Assembly: GCA_963781305.1 (NCBI GenBank) | Contig: CAWAFL010000014.1 | Span: forward strand, 62,001-126,000 | DNA from: DASXMT01 sp963781305 | GTDB lineage: Bacteria; Actinomycetota; Acidimicrobiia; Acidimicrobiales; RAAP-2 | Direction of reading: 5' to 3' | Length of the DNA stretch: 64,000 nucleotides | Shown: positions 25,907 through 34,674 of the stretch, in pieces | Position numbering within the stretch: the stretch's first letter is position 1 | Layout: each line of letters begins with the position of its first letter | Translations under genes and position numbers: made by a program | Notes under the pieces: generated by a model | The model's input: only the letters and a program-made list of their open reading frames with translations | What the model was told of the DNA's origin: nothing | Database searches by the model: none

Positions 25907-26308
25907 TCATTCCCGCACGGCCAGCTCGACGCCGACATTGGTCGCTTTGACCACGGCCTCGGCCAGCATCCCTGGTGCCAGACCCAGTTCGTCGACGGCT
26001 TCCCTGGTCACCAGAGCGACGAAGCGATGGGGCCCCGCCTGGATGTCGACCTGAGCGGCCACGGTGTCTGCCACCACCTTGGTGATGATCCCGGGAAAGC
26101 GGTTGCGGGCGGACTGTGCGCCGATGGCAACCGGGTCGCGCGTCCCCGCCAGTTCGACGGCCAGCCGGGCCAGATCAGTGCCGTCGACCTCCCGTCGGCT
26201 TCCCTCTGAGGGCACCGTCTTCACCCGTCCGGCATCCACCCACTGTCGCACGGTGTCGGTGCTGACGCCCAGCAATTCGGCGGCCTGTGCGATCCGGTAT
26301 GAGGGCAC
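25907..26308 (-). CDS. HTH plus Mop-domain molybdenum-responsive protein
   Basis: This 133-residue protein has an excisionase/MerR-like helix-turn-helix at 4-45 (IAQAAELLGVSTDTVRQWVDAGRV) followed by a Mop/TOBE domain (SARNRFPGIITKVVADTVAAQVDIQAG...) that binds molybdate. Such proteins act as molybdate sensors or stores. GTG 26308 has no ribosome site; TAGCTT lies 5 nt upstream. It faces the ModC remnant and probably once controlled it. Confidence 0.85.
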   Translation of the reverse strand: MPSYRIAQAAELLGVSTDTVRQWVDAGRVKTVPSEGSRREVDGTDLARLAVELAGTRDPVAIGAQSARNRFPGIITKVVADTVAAQVDIQAGPHRFVALVTREAVDELGLAPGMLAEAVVKATNVGVELAVRE

Positions 26309-26316
26309 CCCACAAG

Positions 26317-28764
26317 CTACTGCGTCGGTGATCCGGAGGGAGCGGTGTCCACGGATCCGGAGGCAACGGTGTCCAAGGCCACGGCGAGCAGGGCCACGTC
26401 GTCGAATCGCTCGGTCGTGAGCCCCTCGATCACCCGTTGACAGACGGCCTGAGGGTCCGCCTCACCGTCGGCCACGATGCCGGCCAGCCGTTCCATGCTC
26501 GCTTCAGCACCGATCCCGCGGTCATCGATGACCCCATCGGTGTACAGCAGGAGCAGCTGCCCGGGTCGGATCCGGCCCTTCCATTCGGCGGCTTCGGTCT
26601 CGGGCGCACCGAAGGGACTGGTCGGTGCCACCGGGAGATAGCGGGCACTGCCCGATTCGAGCATGAGCGGGGGATGATGACCGGCCGAGGCCAGCATCAA
26701 CTCACCGGTGCCGGGATCGAGCTCGCCGAACAGGCCGGTGGCCAGTCGCTCGAAGCCGAGCAGGTCCCAGCTCCATTTGAGCGCCGCCACCAGCTCGCCC
26801 GGTCCGCCCACCTGACCGGCCAACGCCCTCGCCGCGCTCCGGAGCTGGCCCATCATGGCCGCCGCGGCGCGGTCATGGCCGGCGACATCGCCGATCATGA
26901 ACCCGAGTCGTTGGTTCGGGAGCATCATCAGGTCGTAGAAATCGCCGCCAACATTGAGCCCACGGGTGCTGGGCACGTACCGGGTCGCTGTTCGTACACC
27001 GGGAATCTCCGGCGGTCGGTGCGGAAGCAGGCTCTGTTGCAGCACGTGGGCCGTGTGATCGGCTCGCTCGAAGCGCTGGGCATTGGCGACCACCGCCGCT
27101 ACTTGCTGGGCCAGCTCTTGGGCGAAGGCCACATCTTGACGACCGAAGCTGCGGCTGGCCGACACGAACGTGATCGTGCCGATCACGTCGCCGTCAGCTG
27201 CGAGGGGCACGGTCAGGTACGAATGGAAGCCCAGCGCCTTGGTAATCAGGAAGTGATCTTCGTCGTGGGTGGTGGACCGCAAGAAGTCGTCGCTCATGTG
27301 GCTTGACCATCGAGGCGTTCCCGTGCGGACGACACCGGCGGCCGGATGGTGTCCCTCGGTGCCCTGCGGGTTCCGGCCGTGCAGCTGGTCCACCAGGTGT
27401 TGCCGCTCGGGGTCGCGATGGCGAGCGACCATCCGTTGCAGGCTGTCGTCATCGTCGAGCACATCGATGAGGCAGAGATCGCCCAAGGCGGCCAGGGCCA
27501 ACGTGGCCAGACGGTCGAGCGCATCTTGGAAACCGGGGGCCTCGGCCATGACCTTGGCCGCATTGGCCAAAAAAGCGCTGATCGTGGCCAGCTTGGCCTG
27601 TTCCTCGTAGAGCCGGGCCTTGTCGACGGCCTGGGATGCTTGATCCACCACCGTGGCAAGGAACTCACGCTCATCGAGTTCGAAATGGTGGCCGGCGGGG
27701 TAGGAGAGCGACACGACGCCGACGCACTCCTCTTTGATGGACAGGGGCAGCACGGCGAATGCCGTCGTGGCCTGGCGCCGGCGCGACCAGGTAGGGAACT
27801 TGGCCTCCACGTCATCGGTCGAGGTCACGTAGACCGGTTCGTTGGCGCGGTACACGACAGCGGCGGGCACGTCGGCATCCAGTGCGATCTCGTCGAACTC
27901 CCCGGTGCCCAACGGCTCGTCGGCCATGCGAACCAGCCGCGGCGGATCGTCATGCACCAACCACACGTCCGCCCGGTCGAGCTCGCTGTTCGGTCCTCTG
28001 GAGCTCATGGCCGCGGCGAGGACCGTTGCCACCTCCGTCGGGGACGAGGCGCCGGCTAGCGACGAGGTGATGGCCTGTAAGCGGGACAGGCGATCGGCGA
28101 TCTGCTCCGCTCGGAGCCGGGCAATCCGCTCCATTTCGAAGAGCTGGATCCGCCCGAGGGCACCAGCCATGCGCTCGGCCACCTGCTCCAGCATCCGGGC
28201 GTCCAGGTCGGTAAAGCGATCCAGCTGGTGGCTCCCCGCGTGGAGCACCCCCAGAACGCGACCGTCGAGGAGTATGGGCACTGCCACCAGCGACCGCATA
28301 CCACTGTCGGTCAAGGCCGGTGAGACCAACTGAATAAGGGAGAGATCCTCGACCACCAGAGGCTCCCGACTGGCCAATACCCGTCCGGCCATGCCCTCAC
28401 CGGCTCGGATCTGGAGCTCTAGGGACACCTCTTCGCCGAGGCCGACGGAAGCACGTGCAATGAGCTCGTCCTCTTCGTCATTGGCCAGCAGCACCGAGAC
28501 GGCGTCCGTGCCCAAGGCCTCCCTCATCGTGGCCAGGGCGTGTCGAAACAGGTCGTCGAGCGACTTGCGGGCCATGAGGCTGTCGGCAGCGACGCCGAGC
28601 TCATTCCACCAGCGAGCAATGGACTCACCCACCGCCGTCCCGGCCTCCTGGGCGATGCGCAGCGCCTCGAATTCGTCCCGGTTCGGCCGGTACACGGTAT
28701 CGGTCGACCGGTTCACGGTGTCGGCCGGCCGGTCGCCACCGGAGGTGTTGAGAGGATTCGCCAC
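26317..28764 (-). CDS. Three-GAF SpoIIE/PP2C-type phosphatase
   Basis: This 815-residue signalling protein has three predicted GAF domains at about 65-210, 235-385 and 400-565, then a PP2C/SpoIIE phosphatase domain from about 590. The phosphatase has NVGGDFYDL, IGDVAGHD, YTDGVIDDRG and FDDVALLAV, supplying the metal-binding Asp residues. It is expected to dephosphorylate an anti-anti-sigma factor. No anti-sigma kinase or STAS gene is adjacent. GTG 28764 is leaderless in form (TAGGCT, 6 nt). Its C-terminus lies in a 22-bp repeat. Confidence 0.9.
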   Translation of the reverse strand: MANPLNTSGGDRPADTVNRSTDTVYRPNRDEFEALRIAQEAGTAVGESIARWWNELGVAADSLMARKSLDDLFRHALATMREALGTDAVSVLLANDEEDELIARASVGLGEEVSLELQIRAGEGMAGRVLASREPLVVEDLSLIQLVSPALTDSGMRSLVAVPILLDGRVLGVLHAGSHQLDRFTDLDARMLEQVAERMAGALGRIQLFEMERIARLRAEQIADRLSRLQAITSSLAGASSPTEVATVLAAAMSSRGPNSELDRADVWLVHDDPPRLVRMADEPLGTGEFDEIALDADVPAAVVYRANEPVYVTSTDDVEAKFPTWSRRRQATTAFAVLPLSIKEECVGVVSLSYPAGHHFELDEREFLATVVDQASQAVDKARLYEEQAKLATISAFLANAAKVMAEAPGFQDALDRLATLALAALGDLCLIDVLDDDDSLQRMVARHRDPERQHLVDQLHGRNPQGTEGHHPAAGVVRTGTPRWSSHMSDDFLRSTTHDEDHFLITKALGFHSYLTVPLAADGDVIGTITFVSASRSFGRQDVAFAQELAQQVAAVVANAQRFERADHTAHVLQQSLLPHRPPEIPGVRTATRYVPSTRGLNVGGDFYDLMMLPNQRLGFMIGDVAGHDRAAAAMMGQLRSAARALAGQVGGPGELVAALKWSWDLLGFERLATGLFGELDPGTGELMLASAGHHPPLMLESGSARYLPVAPTSPFGAPETEAAEWKGRIRPGQLLLLYTDGVIDDRGIGAEASMERLAGIVADGEADPQAVCQRVIEGLTTERFDDVALLAVALDTVASGSVDTAPSGSPTQ
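26330..26375. repeat. 22-bp direct repeat at the phosphatase C-terminus
   Basis: GATCCGGAGG followed by 12 bases ending CGGTGTCCA occurs at 26330-26351 and 26354-26375 with only two central differences. It encodes the two related tail segments DTVASGS and DTAPSGS just before the stop. Confidence 0.85.
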
Positions 28765-28770
28765 GGGCCA

Positions 28771-28776
28771 AGCCTA
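28771..28776 (-). promoter_or_regulatory. Leaderless -10 box for the phosphatase gene
   Basis: On the minus strand TAGGCT ends 6 nt before GTG 28764, with no ribosome site. Confidence 0.5.
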
Positions 28777-28909
28777 CGGCCCAAATGGCCTGATGGCCCC
28801 GGCCTCGGGCCATCGCCGTTTAGGGCGGACCGTCGTGGGTAGGTGCCACACATCGAGCCATCGAGCCACGCGGAAGACAACACGGCTGTATCCGCTGGAA
28901 GGAGGCCCT

Positions 28910-29098
28910 ATGACCCCGCAGAAGCCATATTCCGAGCCAACAGAAAGCCGGGATGGCCGGTCGTCGATCCCCGAGCCTGCCCCTCCGGGGCCCGTTCCGC
29001 TACCGCCGGACCCCTTCCCGGTTGAGCCGCCTCCGGCTCCACCGGTGCCCGAACCGGAACCGATCGATCCGCCGTTGCCTGCGCCAGAGCCCGTCTAA
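28910..29098 (+). CDS. Small proline-rich protein
   Basis: This 62-residue protein is about one-third proline (PEPAPPGPVPLPPDPFPVEP and similar) and acidic, with no membrane helix or signal. ATG 28910 is preceded by a strong GGAAGGAGG ribosome site, the best evidence that it is translated. It diverges from the phosphatase gene. It belongs to no family I recognise; a disordered adaptor or surface role is only a guess. Confidence 0.6.
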   Translation: MTPQKPYSEPTESRDGRSSIPEPAPPGPVPLPPDPFPVEPPPAPPVPEPEPIDPPLPAPEPV

Positions 29099-29134
29099 CG
29101 CTGCCGATCAGCCGGCATCATCAGGCAGCAGAGG

Positions 29135-29515
29135 CTAGCTGGCGGTGGATTCCGAGCTCTGTCGCGCGTCTTCGGCCTGAGCCCGGACCAGCATGGGGTA
29201 CATCCCCCGGTCGAAGGCCACGATGAACTGGCGCACGGGTTGTGGAAGCGGGACCCGGACCACGGTGGACGGGAAGAACCTGATGGGCCCGTCGAGGACG
29301 ATCTTGACCTGGCTTTGACCTGTCGTGTGCGAACGCACCCGCGGATCAGCCCCCAAGAGGGCGTTCAGGTACGACGACACTGCGCAACTTCTCGGATTGT
29401 GGCGGGCTCCCCATACGCCGGCGTCGCATAACGATGCGGCCACTTCGGCCCGGTTATTCCCCAACCCGACCAGGAGTTCCCGGGTCTCGCTCCTGAGCTG
29501 CTGACGTCGCCTCAT
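29135..29515 (-). CDS. Conserved-looking hypothetical protein
   Basis: This 126-residue protein has no signal or membrane segment. The N-terminal half is helical (RSETRELLVGLGNNRAEVAASL) and is followed by GVWGARHNPRSCAVSSYLNALLG and a beta-rich tail with VVRVPLPQPV. ATG 29515 follows AGGGGG. The pattern of a Cys-containing ARHxPRSCxVSxYL segment recurs in small actinobacterial proteins of unknown function as far as I recall. Confidence 0.6.
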   Translation of the reverse strand: MRRRQQLRSETRELLVGLGNNRAEVAASLCDAGVWGARHNPRSCAVSSYLNALLGADPRVRSHTTGQSQVKIVLDGPIRFFPSTVVRVPLPQPVRQFIVAFDRGMYPMLVRAQAEDARQSSESTAS

Positions 29516-29640
29516 GGTGCCCCCTAACACTGTCCACCTCGGGACTGATGCTTAGGGAGCGCACCATGCTTCTTAAGCGCCAACTCGAGCGTTCAACCCA
29601 TGCATACCCCCGAAAGAACCACCTAAACAAGTCAAATCTT

Positions 29641-29731
29641 GACCACTCATAGTGGTGATAGGGACCGGATCCGTGTTGGCAAGCTGCGCCGGATCCGTGT
29701 TGGCAAGCTGCGCCGGGTCCGAATTGGCGAC
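29641..29731. repeat. Inverted repeat and 24-bp tandem repeats between genes
   Basis: ACCACT-CAT-AGTGGT (29642-29656) is a perfect short palindrome. It is followed by two perfect copies of a 24-bp unit beginning CCGGATCCGTGTTGGCAAGC (29665-29688 and 29689-29712) and a decayed third. The rest of the 235-bp gap 29516-29750 shows no gene. The palindrome could be an operator of the gene at 29515. Confidence 0.8.
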
Positions 29732-29750
29732 AGGGGACAGTGTTGGGACG

Positions 29751-30233
29751 TCACGAGGTCGTTCCCGATCCACTGGCCATCAACTCGGCCAGCCGACCGA
29801 GGGTGCGTTCCATGTCCCGCTTGGTTTTGTTCGAGTAGATATCGCCGAGTTTCAACAGGACGCGCATGGGGTCCGGGCTGATGTCCCAGCTCTCCCGGAC
29901 CAACGTACCTTCCGGCTGAGGATCCAGTTCGTAGCGCCAGATCCTGCCCCCCATGAGACGACCGGCGAAGCCCTCGGGCCCGGTCTGCCAGGCAATCCGG
30001 CGGTTCTCCTCGAACTCGACCACCTTGTTCACCGTGGAATACCGGACTCCGAGCTTCATCCCCATGCCGAACTTGGAACCAAGCATGAGCCGCTCCGGCT
30101 CGATCTCCTTGGCCCCCTGGAGCATGCCCGAGCCGTCGATCAACGTGTGCTTGGCCGCATCGGCCAGGACATCGAAGATGGCCTCCGGTGGGGAGGGAAT
30201 CATGTGTTCGACCGACAGCACGTAGCCCTGCAT
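29751..30233 (-). CDS. SRPBCC-family protein
   Basis: This 160-residue START/Bet v1-like protein has MIPSPPEAIFDVLADAAKHTLIDGSG at the start, a central NKVVEFEENRRIAWQT strand pair and the C-terminal helix DMERTLGRLAELM. The fold forms a hydrophobic cavity for lipids or polyketides. ATG 30233 is preceded by GGAGGAG. It diverges from the metallo-beta-lactamase-fold gene by 49 bp. Confidence 0.82.
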   Translation of the reverse strand: MQGYVLSVEHMIPSPPEAIFDVLADAAKHTLIDGSGMLQGAKEIEPERLMLGSKFGMGMKLGVRYSTVNKVVEFEENRRIAWQTGPEGFAGRLMGGRIWRYELDPQPEGTLVRESWDISPDPMRVLLKLGDIYSNKTKRDMERTLGRLAELMASGSGTTS

Positions 30234-30282
30234 CTCGACTCCTCCGGTTACCGTCCGAACACCTGGTGGTAGAGGATAGAGC

Positions 30283-31128
30283 GTGGTCGATGTGCTGACA
30301 CTCGAGGTTGGCGAGGTGCGCCTGACGCGGGTCCCCTATTTCGACGTGGCCCTGGACCCCTCCGCCGTAGGTCTGAGTGCCCGTCAGGTCGCCGAGGCGG
30401 GCTGGGCGGTGCCCACCTGGGCCACAGAAGGTGGCCAGGTCCTTGTGGGCCAGGCGATCTGGGTGATCGAGGCCGCTGGTCGGGTGATCGTGGTCGACCC
30501 CTGCTGTGCCGCTGACCCCTTCCTCCGCAGCGGTCCGGAGGCTCTTGGGCACCAAGACGCGGTGATCGACGCCTTGGCACGAGCCGGGCTTGGGCCGCAC
30601 CGGGTCGACGTGGTCGTGCTCAGCCACCTGGACGGCATCGGGATGACGGCGCTGATCGACGAGGACGGGACGTGGCGCCCGATGTTCCCCAACGCCAGGG
30701 TCGTCCTCACTTCGGCCGAGCTGTCCTGGCTGGATGAGGCGGAGGAGGTTTCCGGGCTTGGCGCTCTCCGGGCGTTGATCGCCGCGGGTGTGGTCGACGG
30801 TGTGCCGGCGCCCTTCGAGCTCACGCCCGAGGTCAGCGTCCACCTGGTTGGCGGGCACTCAGCCGGGCATGCCATCGTCCGGGTCGACTCCTGGGATCAA
30901 CATGCGGTACTGCTGGGCCATCTTGCCCTCAGTCCCATCCACCTGACCGCGGCCTCGGCCGACATGCCGCCCCAGCACTTCGACGACGGCGCCGCGGCTC
31001 GTGCACTCGACCAACTGAGAGCGGAGTCGGCCAGGCGGGGAACGTCGCTGATCGGCCCCCTCTGGCCCTATCCCGGTGTGGTCGACCTGCAAGCCCCCGA
31101 CGGACTCCCGCTCCCGGCGGCGACCTGA
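30283..31128 (+). CDS. Metallo-beta-lactamase-fold protein with degraded metal site
   Basis: This 281-residue protein has the MBL layout: VGQAIWVIEAAGRVIVVDPC, then VDVVVLSHLDGIG, GGHSAGH and a late LLGHLALSPIHL. The HxHxDH motif that should follow VVLSH is reduced to SHLDGIG and the bridging Asp position reads His. Only the GGHSAGH His is clearly kept, so binuclear zinc binding is doubtful and the protein may be non-catalytic or use one metal. Start is GTG 30283. Confidence 0.75.
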   Translation: MVDVLTLEVGEVRLTRVPYFDVALDPSAVGLSARQVAEAGWAVPTWATEGGQVLVGQAIWVIEAAGRVIVVDPCCAADPFLRSGPEALGHQDAVIDALARAGLGPHRVDVVVLSHLDGIGMTALIDEDGTWRPMFPNARVVLTSAELSWLDEAEEVSGLGALRALIAAGVVDGVPAPFELTPEVSVHLVGGHSAGHAIVRVDSWDQHAVLLGHLALSPIHLTAASADMPPQHFDDGAAARALDQLRAESARRGTSLIGPLWPYPGVVDLQAPDGLPLPAAT

Positions 31129-31205
31129 CCAAGGGGACTCAAGGTGATCGTGCCTAAAATTCGGTATCAACCCCGGAGCCTGGCCACCTGGTTAAATTCG
31201 CCACC

Positions 31206-31355
31206 ATGCCCGGTCATCCGCAACCGTCACCCTCGTGCTCGCGCTCGCCGTTGGGCACGTTCGCCGAGTGTCCCCACTGCGGATCCGAGCTTCGACCCGA
31301 ACACGCCCACTTCCGCTGTACGGGCTGTGGGTGGCGCGACTCCTGCTGCGATTGA
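31206..31355 (+). CDS. 49-residue zinc-ribbon microprotein
   Basis: Short ORF starting with ATG 31206 and ending with TGA 31353-31355. Cys22-x2-Cys25 and Cys38-x2-Cys41 form a zinc ribbon (ECPHCGSEL ... RCTGCGWRDSCCD), followed by a terminal Cys47-Cys48. Small actinobacterial proteins with this CPHCG...CxxCGxRDSCC pattern are familiar to me. It lies between two convergent genes. Function is unknown; metal storage or RNA binding are possible. Confidence 0.75.
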   Translation: MPGHPQPSPSCSRSPLGTFAECPHCGSELRPEHAHFRCTGCGWRDSCCD

Positions 31356-31388
31356 TACCACGCCGAGGAGCCGAGCCGGTCGGCGAGC

Positions 31389-31811
31389 TCAGGGGTCGAT
31401 GCGTGCCGTCGCCGTGCCGGTAAAGACCTCGGCGCCGTCCTGGTTCACGGTGGTGATCACCAGTTCGACCACGTTGTCGCCGTCGCTCTCGGTGAGCTCG
31501 GCGATCTCGGCCCTCGCCGTCAGGTCGTCGCCGGGCCACACCTGGGCGCGGAATCGGCCGCCGAAACGGACCAGCCGCCCGTCGCCCACATAGTCGGTCA
31601 GCATCCGGCCGGTCAGGCCCATGGTCAGCATGCCGTGGGCGAAGACCGAGGGGTATCCGGCGACCTTGGTGGCGAACACCTCATCGGAGTGAAGCGGGTT
31701 GTAGTCACCCGATGCCCCCGCATACTGCACGATCTGAGTCCGGGTCAGGTTCTCCACCACCACCTGCTCGTGTACTGATCCCACCTCGATCTCGCTTCGA
31801 CGAAGCGCCAT
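31389..31811 (-). CDS. MaoC-like (R)-hydratase subunit B
   Basis: This 140-residue hot-dog protein has the hydratase-2 motif YAGASGDYNPLHSDEVFA, with catalytic Asp and His, then GYPSVFAHGMLTMGLTG. This is the catalytic half of a heterodimeric hydratase. ATG 31811 overlaps the stop of its partner gene by one base (TGATG), so subunits are made in equal amounts. Known pairs include HadAB and ChsH1-type enoyl hydratases. Confidence 0.9.
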   Translation of the reverse strand: MALRRSEIEVGSVHEQVVVENLTRTQIVQYAGASGDYNPLHSDEVFATKVAGYPSVFAHGMLTMGLTGRMLTDYVGDGRLVRFGGRFRAQVWPGDDLTARAEIAELTESDGDNVVELVITTVNQDGAEVFTGTATARIDP

Positions 31812-32302
31812 CAGCCGTCCTCCACCGTCTTCGAGGTGCGCACGCCGACGCCCCTGGCCGTGACGACCAGCTCGCCAGCCGCATCCCGGTACTCGATGAT
31901 GTGCTCGGCAAACGTCATGGTGCCTCCCCGGCGGCCTTCCTTGGTCCAGGTCTCTCCGGGGCGTGCGGTCGCCGTCAGCACCTCGCCCGGCCCGAGAGGC
32001 CGGTGGTACTCGAAATGTTGCTCGGCGTGGAGCCCCGTCCCCCCTCCTCCACTTCCCGGCGCACGTTGCACACCGGTTGGCTCCTTCCCCGAGCCGAACC
32101 AAGGTTCGCCGATCCGGGGTCGGAGCGAATAGTCGGGGTCGAACTGCGCGCTCGCCTGTACGAAGGTGGGCGGCGCCACCACGTGCCCCACCTCGGTGGT
32201 GGCGGCATAGGCGGCATCGGCGTAGACGGGATTGGGATCCCCCACCGCTCGAGCGAACATCAAGATGTGTCCCGCCTCTACCGGAAACTCAATCGAATCC
32301 AT
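31811..32302 (-). CDS. MaoC-like hydratase subunit A (FAS1-like N-domain)
   Basis: This 163-residue hot-dog protein begins MDSIEFPVEAGHILMFARAVGD and contains VAPPTFVQASAQFDPDYSLRP, then HFEYHRPLGPGEVLTATARP and FAEHIIEYRDAAGELV. It lacks the full Asp/His pair and provides the non-catalytic half of the (R)-specific hydratase. ATG 32302 has GAAGGGGGA upstream; the longer upstream frame is rejected. It is coupled to subunit B. Confidence 0.88.
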   Translation of the reverse strand: MDSIEFPVEAGHILMFARAVGDPNPVYADAAYAATTEVGHVVAPPTFVQASAQFDPDYSLRPRIGEPWFGSGKEPTGVQRAPGSGGGGTGLHAEQHFEYHRPLGPGEVLTATARPGETWTKEGRRGGTMTFAEHIIEYRDAAGELVVTARGVGVRTSKTVEDG

Positions 32303-32517
32303 TCGTCCCCCTTCGTCGACGTCCTCTTTCCTATCGACAGGTGGTGTGTCTGCGCAAACGGGGTCCTGACCCGAACCTGTGGGTACCCGCCCGGGTTCGA
32401 CGTCGGGCGGTACTTCCGCGATGCTCCTCTCATGATCGTCGGAGCAGGCGTGGGAGATGGCGCCGGCGGGAGCCGGCAAGAGGATGACCGAGGACCTGTC
32501 GCTCGGGGAGGTGCGGG

Positions 32518-34554
32518 ATGACCATGCCGGTGATGGACGAAGGAACCGTCCTGTGGGAGCCCTCGGCCGAGCGGATCCGAGCGGCAACGATCTCGGCGTT
32601 CATGGACTGGTTGCGAACCGACCGTGGCGTCGAGGCCGAGGACTATGCCGCCCTGCATCGCTGGTCGGTTGACGAGGTCGAGCAATTCTGGGCGGCTATC
32701 CGCCGCTACTTCGGCGTGGGCTCGGACACCGGGAGCGAGCCGGTGCTGGTTCGTGGCAACGGCGCCGAGCACGCCAGGTGGTTCCCGAACCTCCGGCTGA
32801 ACTATGCCGACAGCCTCCTCGATCACCCCGACGACGACGTGGCCGTCATCGACTGGGGTGAGGAACGCCGCCCCGCCTCCCTCACCTACGGCGAGCTGCG
32901 GGCCCAGGCGGGGGCGATGGCACGCGCCCTGGTGGGGCTGGGAGTGGGTCCAGGTGACCGGGTGGCGGCGGTCATGACCAACTCGGTCCCCGCCATCGTC
33001 GCCTTCTTGGCCACGGCGTCGATCGGAGCGGTGTGGTCGAGCTGCGCGCCCGAGTTCGGAACCGAGGGCATGCTCGACCGGTTCTCCCAGATCGAGCCGA
33101 CCGTGCTGGTGGCGGTCGAGAGCTACCGCTACGGCGGGCGGCACTACTCGCTCGACCACAAGATCGAGGCGCTGGAGGCATCCCTTCCGACGGTGGTAGC
33201 CACCGTCGTCGCCCCCTCCGAGCCGGATCCGGACAACCGGCTCGCCGCGCCGCCCGCCCGGGTTCGCCGGCTCACCTGGGCATCGATGCTGGCCGAGCCC
33301 GCCCCCCTCCAGCCCACGCCGGTGGCCTTCGAGCACCCCCTGTGGATCCTCTACTCCTCGGGCACCACGGGGCTGCCCAAGCCCATCGTGCAGGGGCACG
33401 GTGGCATCGTCCTCGAGCACCTGAAGTCGGTCTCGTTCCACTGCGACCTCGGCCGGGGCGACCGCTTCTTCTGGTTCACCACCACGGGGTGGATGATGTG
33501 GAACTTCCTCATGAGTGGGCTCTTGGTCGGTGCCACCATCCTCTGTTACGACGGCAATCCCGCCTGGCCCGATCCGGGGGCGCTGTGGCGGATGGCCTCC
33601 GAGCTTTCGATCACCTATTTCGGCACCAGCGCACCGTTCATCGAGAGCTGCCGGGAAGGGGACATCGTGCCCCGGCGTGACGCTGGTGCCAATGTCATCC
33701 GCACCGTGGGGTCCACCGGCGCCCCGCTGTCGCCCGAAGGGTTCGTGTGGGCCAACTCGGCGGTGGGCGACGACGTCCTGGTGGCCTCGATGTCGGGCGG
33801 GACCGACGTCTGCACCGGGTTCCTCGGCGCCTGTCCCCTCCTTCCCGTGCGCGTCGGCGAGCTGCAGTGTGCCCAGCTCGGTGCAGCGGTCGACTCCTAC
33901 GACGAGAACGGCCGGTCGGTCGTTGGTGAGGTCGGCGAGCTGGTGATCACCGAGCCGATGCCGTCGATGCCCACTGGGCTCTACGGCGACCAGGACGGCT
34001 CACGCCTCCACGACAGCTACTTCGCCACCTTCCCCGACGTGTGGCGACACGGCGACTGGGTGAAGCTCACCCCCGAAGGCGGCGCGGTGATCTACGGGCG
34101 CTCCGACGCCACCTTGAACCGGGGCGGCGTCCGCATGGGCACGGCCGAGTTCTACCGGGTCATCGAGGCCCTACCCGACGTGGCCGACTCACTGGTGGTC
34201 GACACCTCCGAGCTGGGTCGGGAAGGCGAGCTGGTGCTGCTGGTGGTACCGGCGACCGAAGCGTCCACCGTGGCCACCACCGGGTTGAGCGAGGCGACAG
34301 TGAGCCAACTGCGCCAGGTCATCCGCGAACAGCTCTCCCCACGCCATGTACCCAACCGGATCATCGGGGTGCCCGCCCTCCCCCATACCATCAACGGCAA
34401 ACGCATCGAGGTGCCGGTACGCAAGATGCTGCTGGGCACGCCCATCGACCGCGCCGTGGCCGCATCAGCACTCGATCGTACCGAAGCCTTGCACTCCCTG
34501 CTCGAGGTGGTCTCGGCCAACGGGCTGCTCCCCTCGGGTACCCCGCCCACATGA
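32518..34554 (+). CDS. aacS: Acetoacetate-CoA ligase
   Basis: This 678-residue ANL ligase has the acetyl-CoA-synthetase-type N-terminus (FMDWLRTDRG ... RWFPNLRLNYAD), P-loop LYSSGTTGLPKPIVQGHGG, SGGTDVCTGFLG, KLTPEGGAVIYGRSDATLNRGG and the late catalytic Lys in TINGKRIEVPVRK. Length and motifs match acetoacetyl-CoA synthetases, which activate acetoacetate or similar beta-keto acids. ATG 32518 has GGGGAGG upstream. It diverges from the MaoC pair by 215 bp. Confidence 0.9.
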   Translation: MTMPVMDEGTVLWEPSAERIRAATISAFMDWLRTDRGVEAEDYAALHRWSVDEVEQFWAAIRRYFGVGSDTGSEPVLVRGNGAEHARWFPNLRLNYADSLLDHPDDDVAVIDWGEERRPASLTYGELRAQAGAMARALVGLGVGPGDRVAAVMTNSVPAIVAFLATASIGAVWSSCAPEFGTEGMLDRFSQIEPTVLVAVESYRYGGRHYSLDHKIEALEASLPTVVATVVAPSEPDPDNRLAAPPARVRRLTWASMLAEPAPLQPTPVAFEHPLWILYSSGTTGLPKPIVQGHGGIVLEHLKSVSFHCDLGRGDRFFWFTTTGWMMWNFLMSGLLVGATILCYDGNPAWPDPGALWRMASELSITYFGTSAPFIESCREGDIVPRRDAGANVIRTVGSTGAPLSPEGFVWANSAVGDDVLVASMSGGTDVCTGFLGACPLLPVRVGELQCAQLGAAVDSYDENGRSVVGEVGELVITEPMPSMPTGLYGDQDGSRLHDSYFATFPDVWRHGDWVKLTPEGGAVIYGRSDATLNRGGVRMGTAEFYRVIEALPDVADSLVVDTSELGREGELVLLVVPATEASTVATTGLSEATVSQLRQVIREQLSPRHVPNRIIGVPALPHTINGKRIEVPVRKMLLGTPIDRAVAASALDRTEALHSLLEVVSANGLLPSGTPPT

Positions 34555-34674
34555 GGTCCGGCTCGGGAGAAACGCCACGGGGCGACGGATAGGCGGGCGG
34601 CTCGTCCGAGGGATAACCGGGGCGGGGCGGCTTCCAAACCAGGTGGGGCGGCGGCTCACCCCAGCGGCATGCCC

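Noticed and set aside
29647..30858. 403-codon minus frame across the SRPBCC and MBL genes
   Set aside because: It runs through tandem repeats and antisense to a clear MBL-fold gene; no motif supports it.
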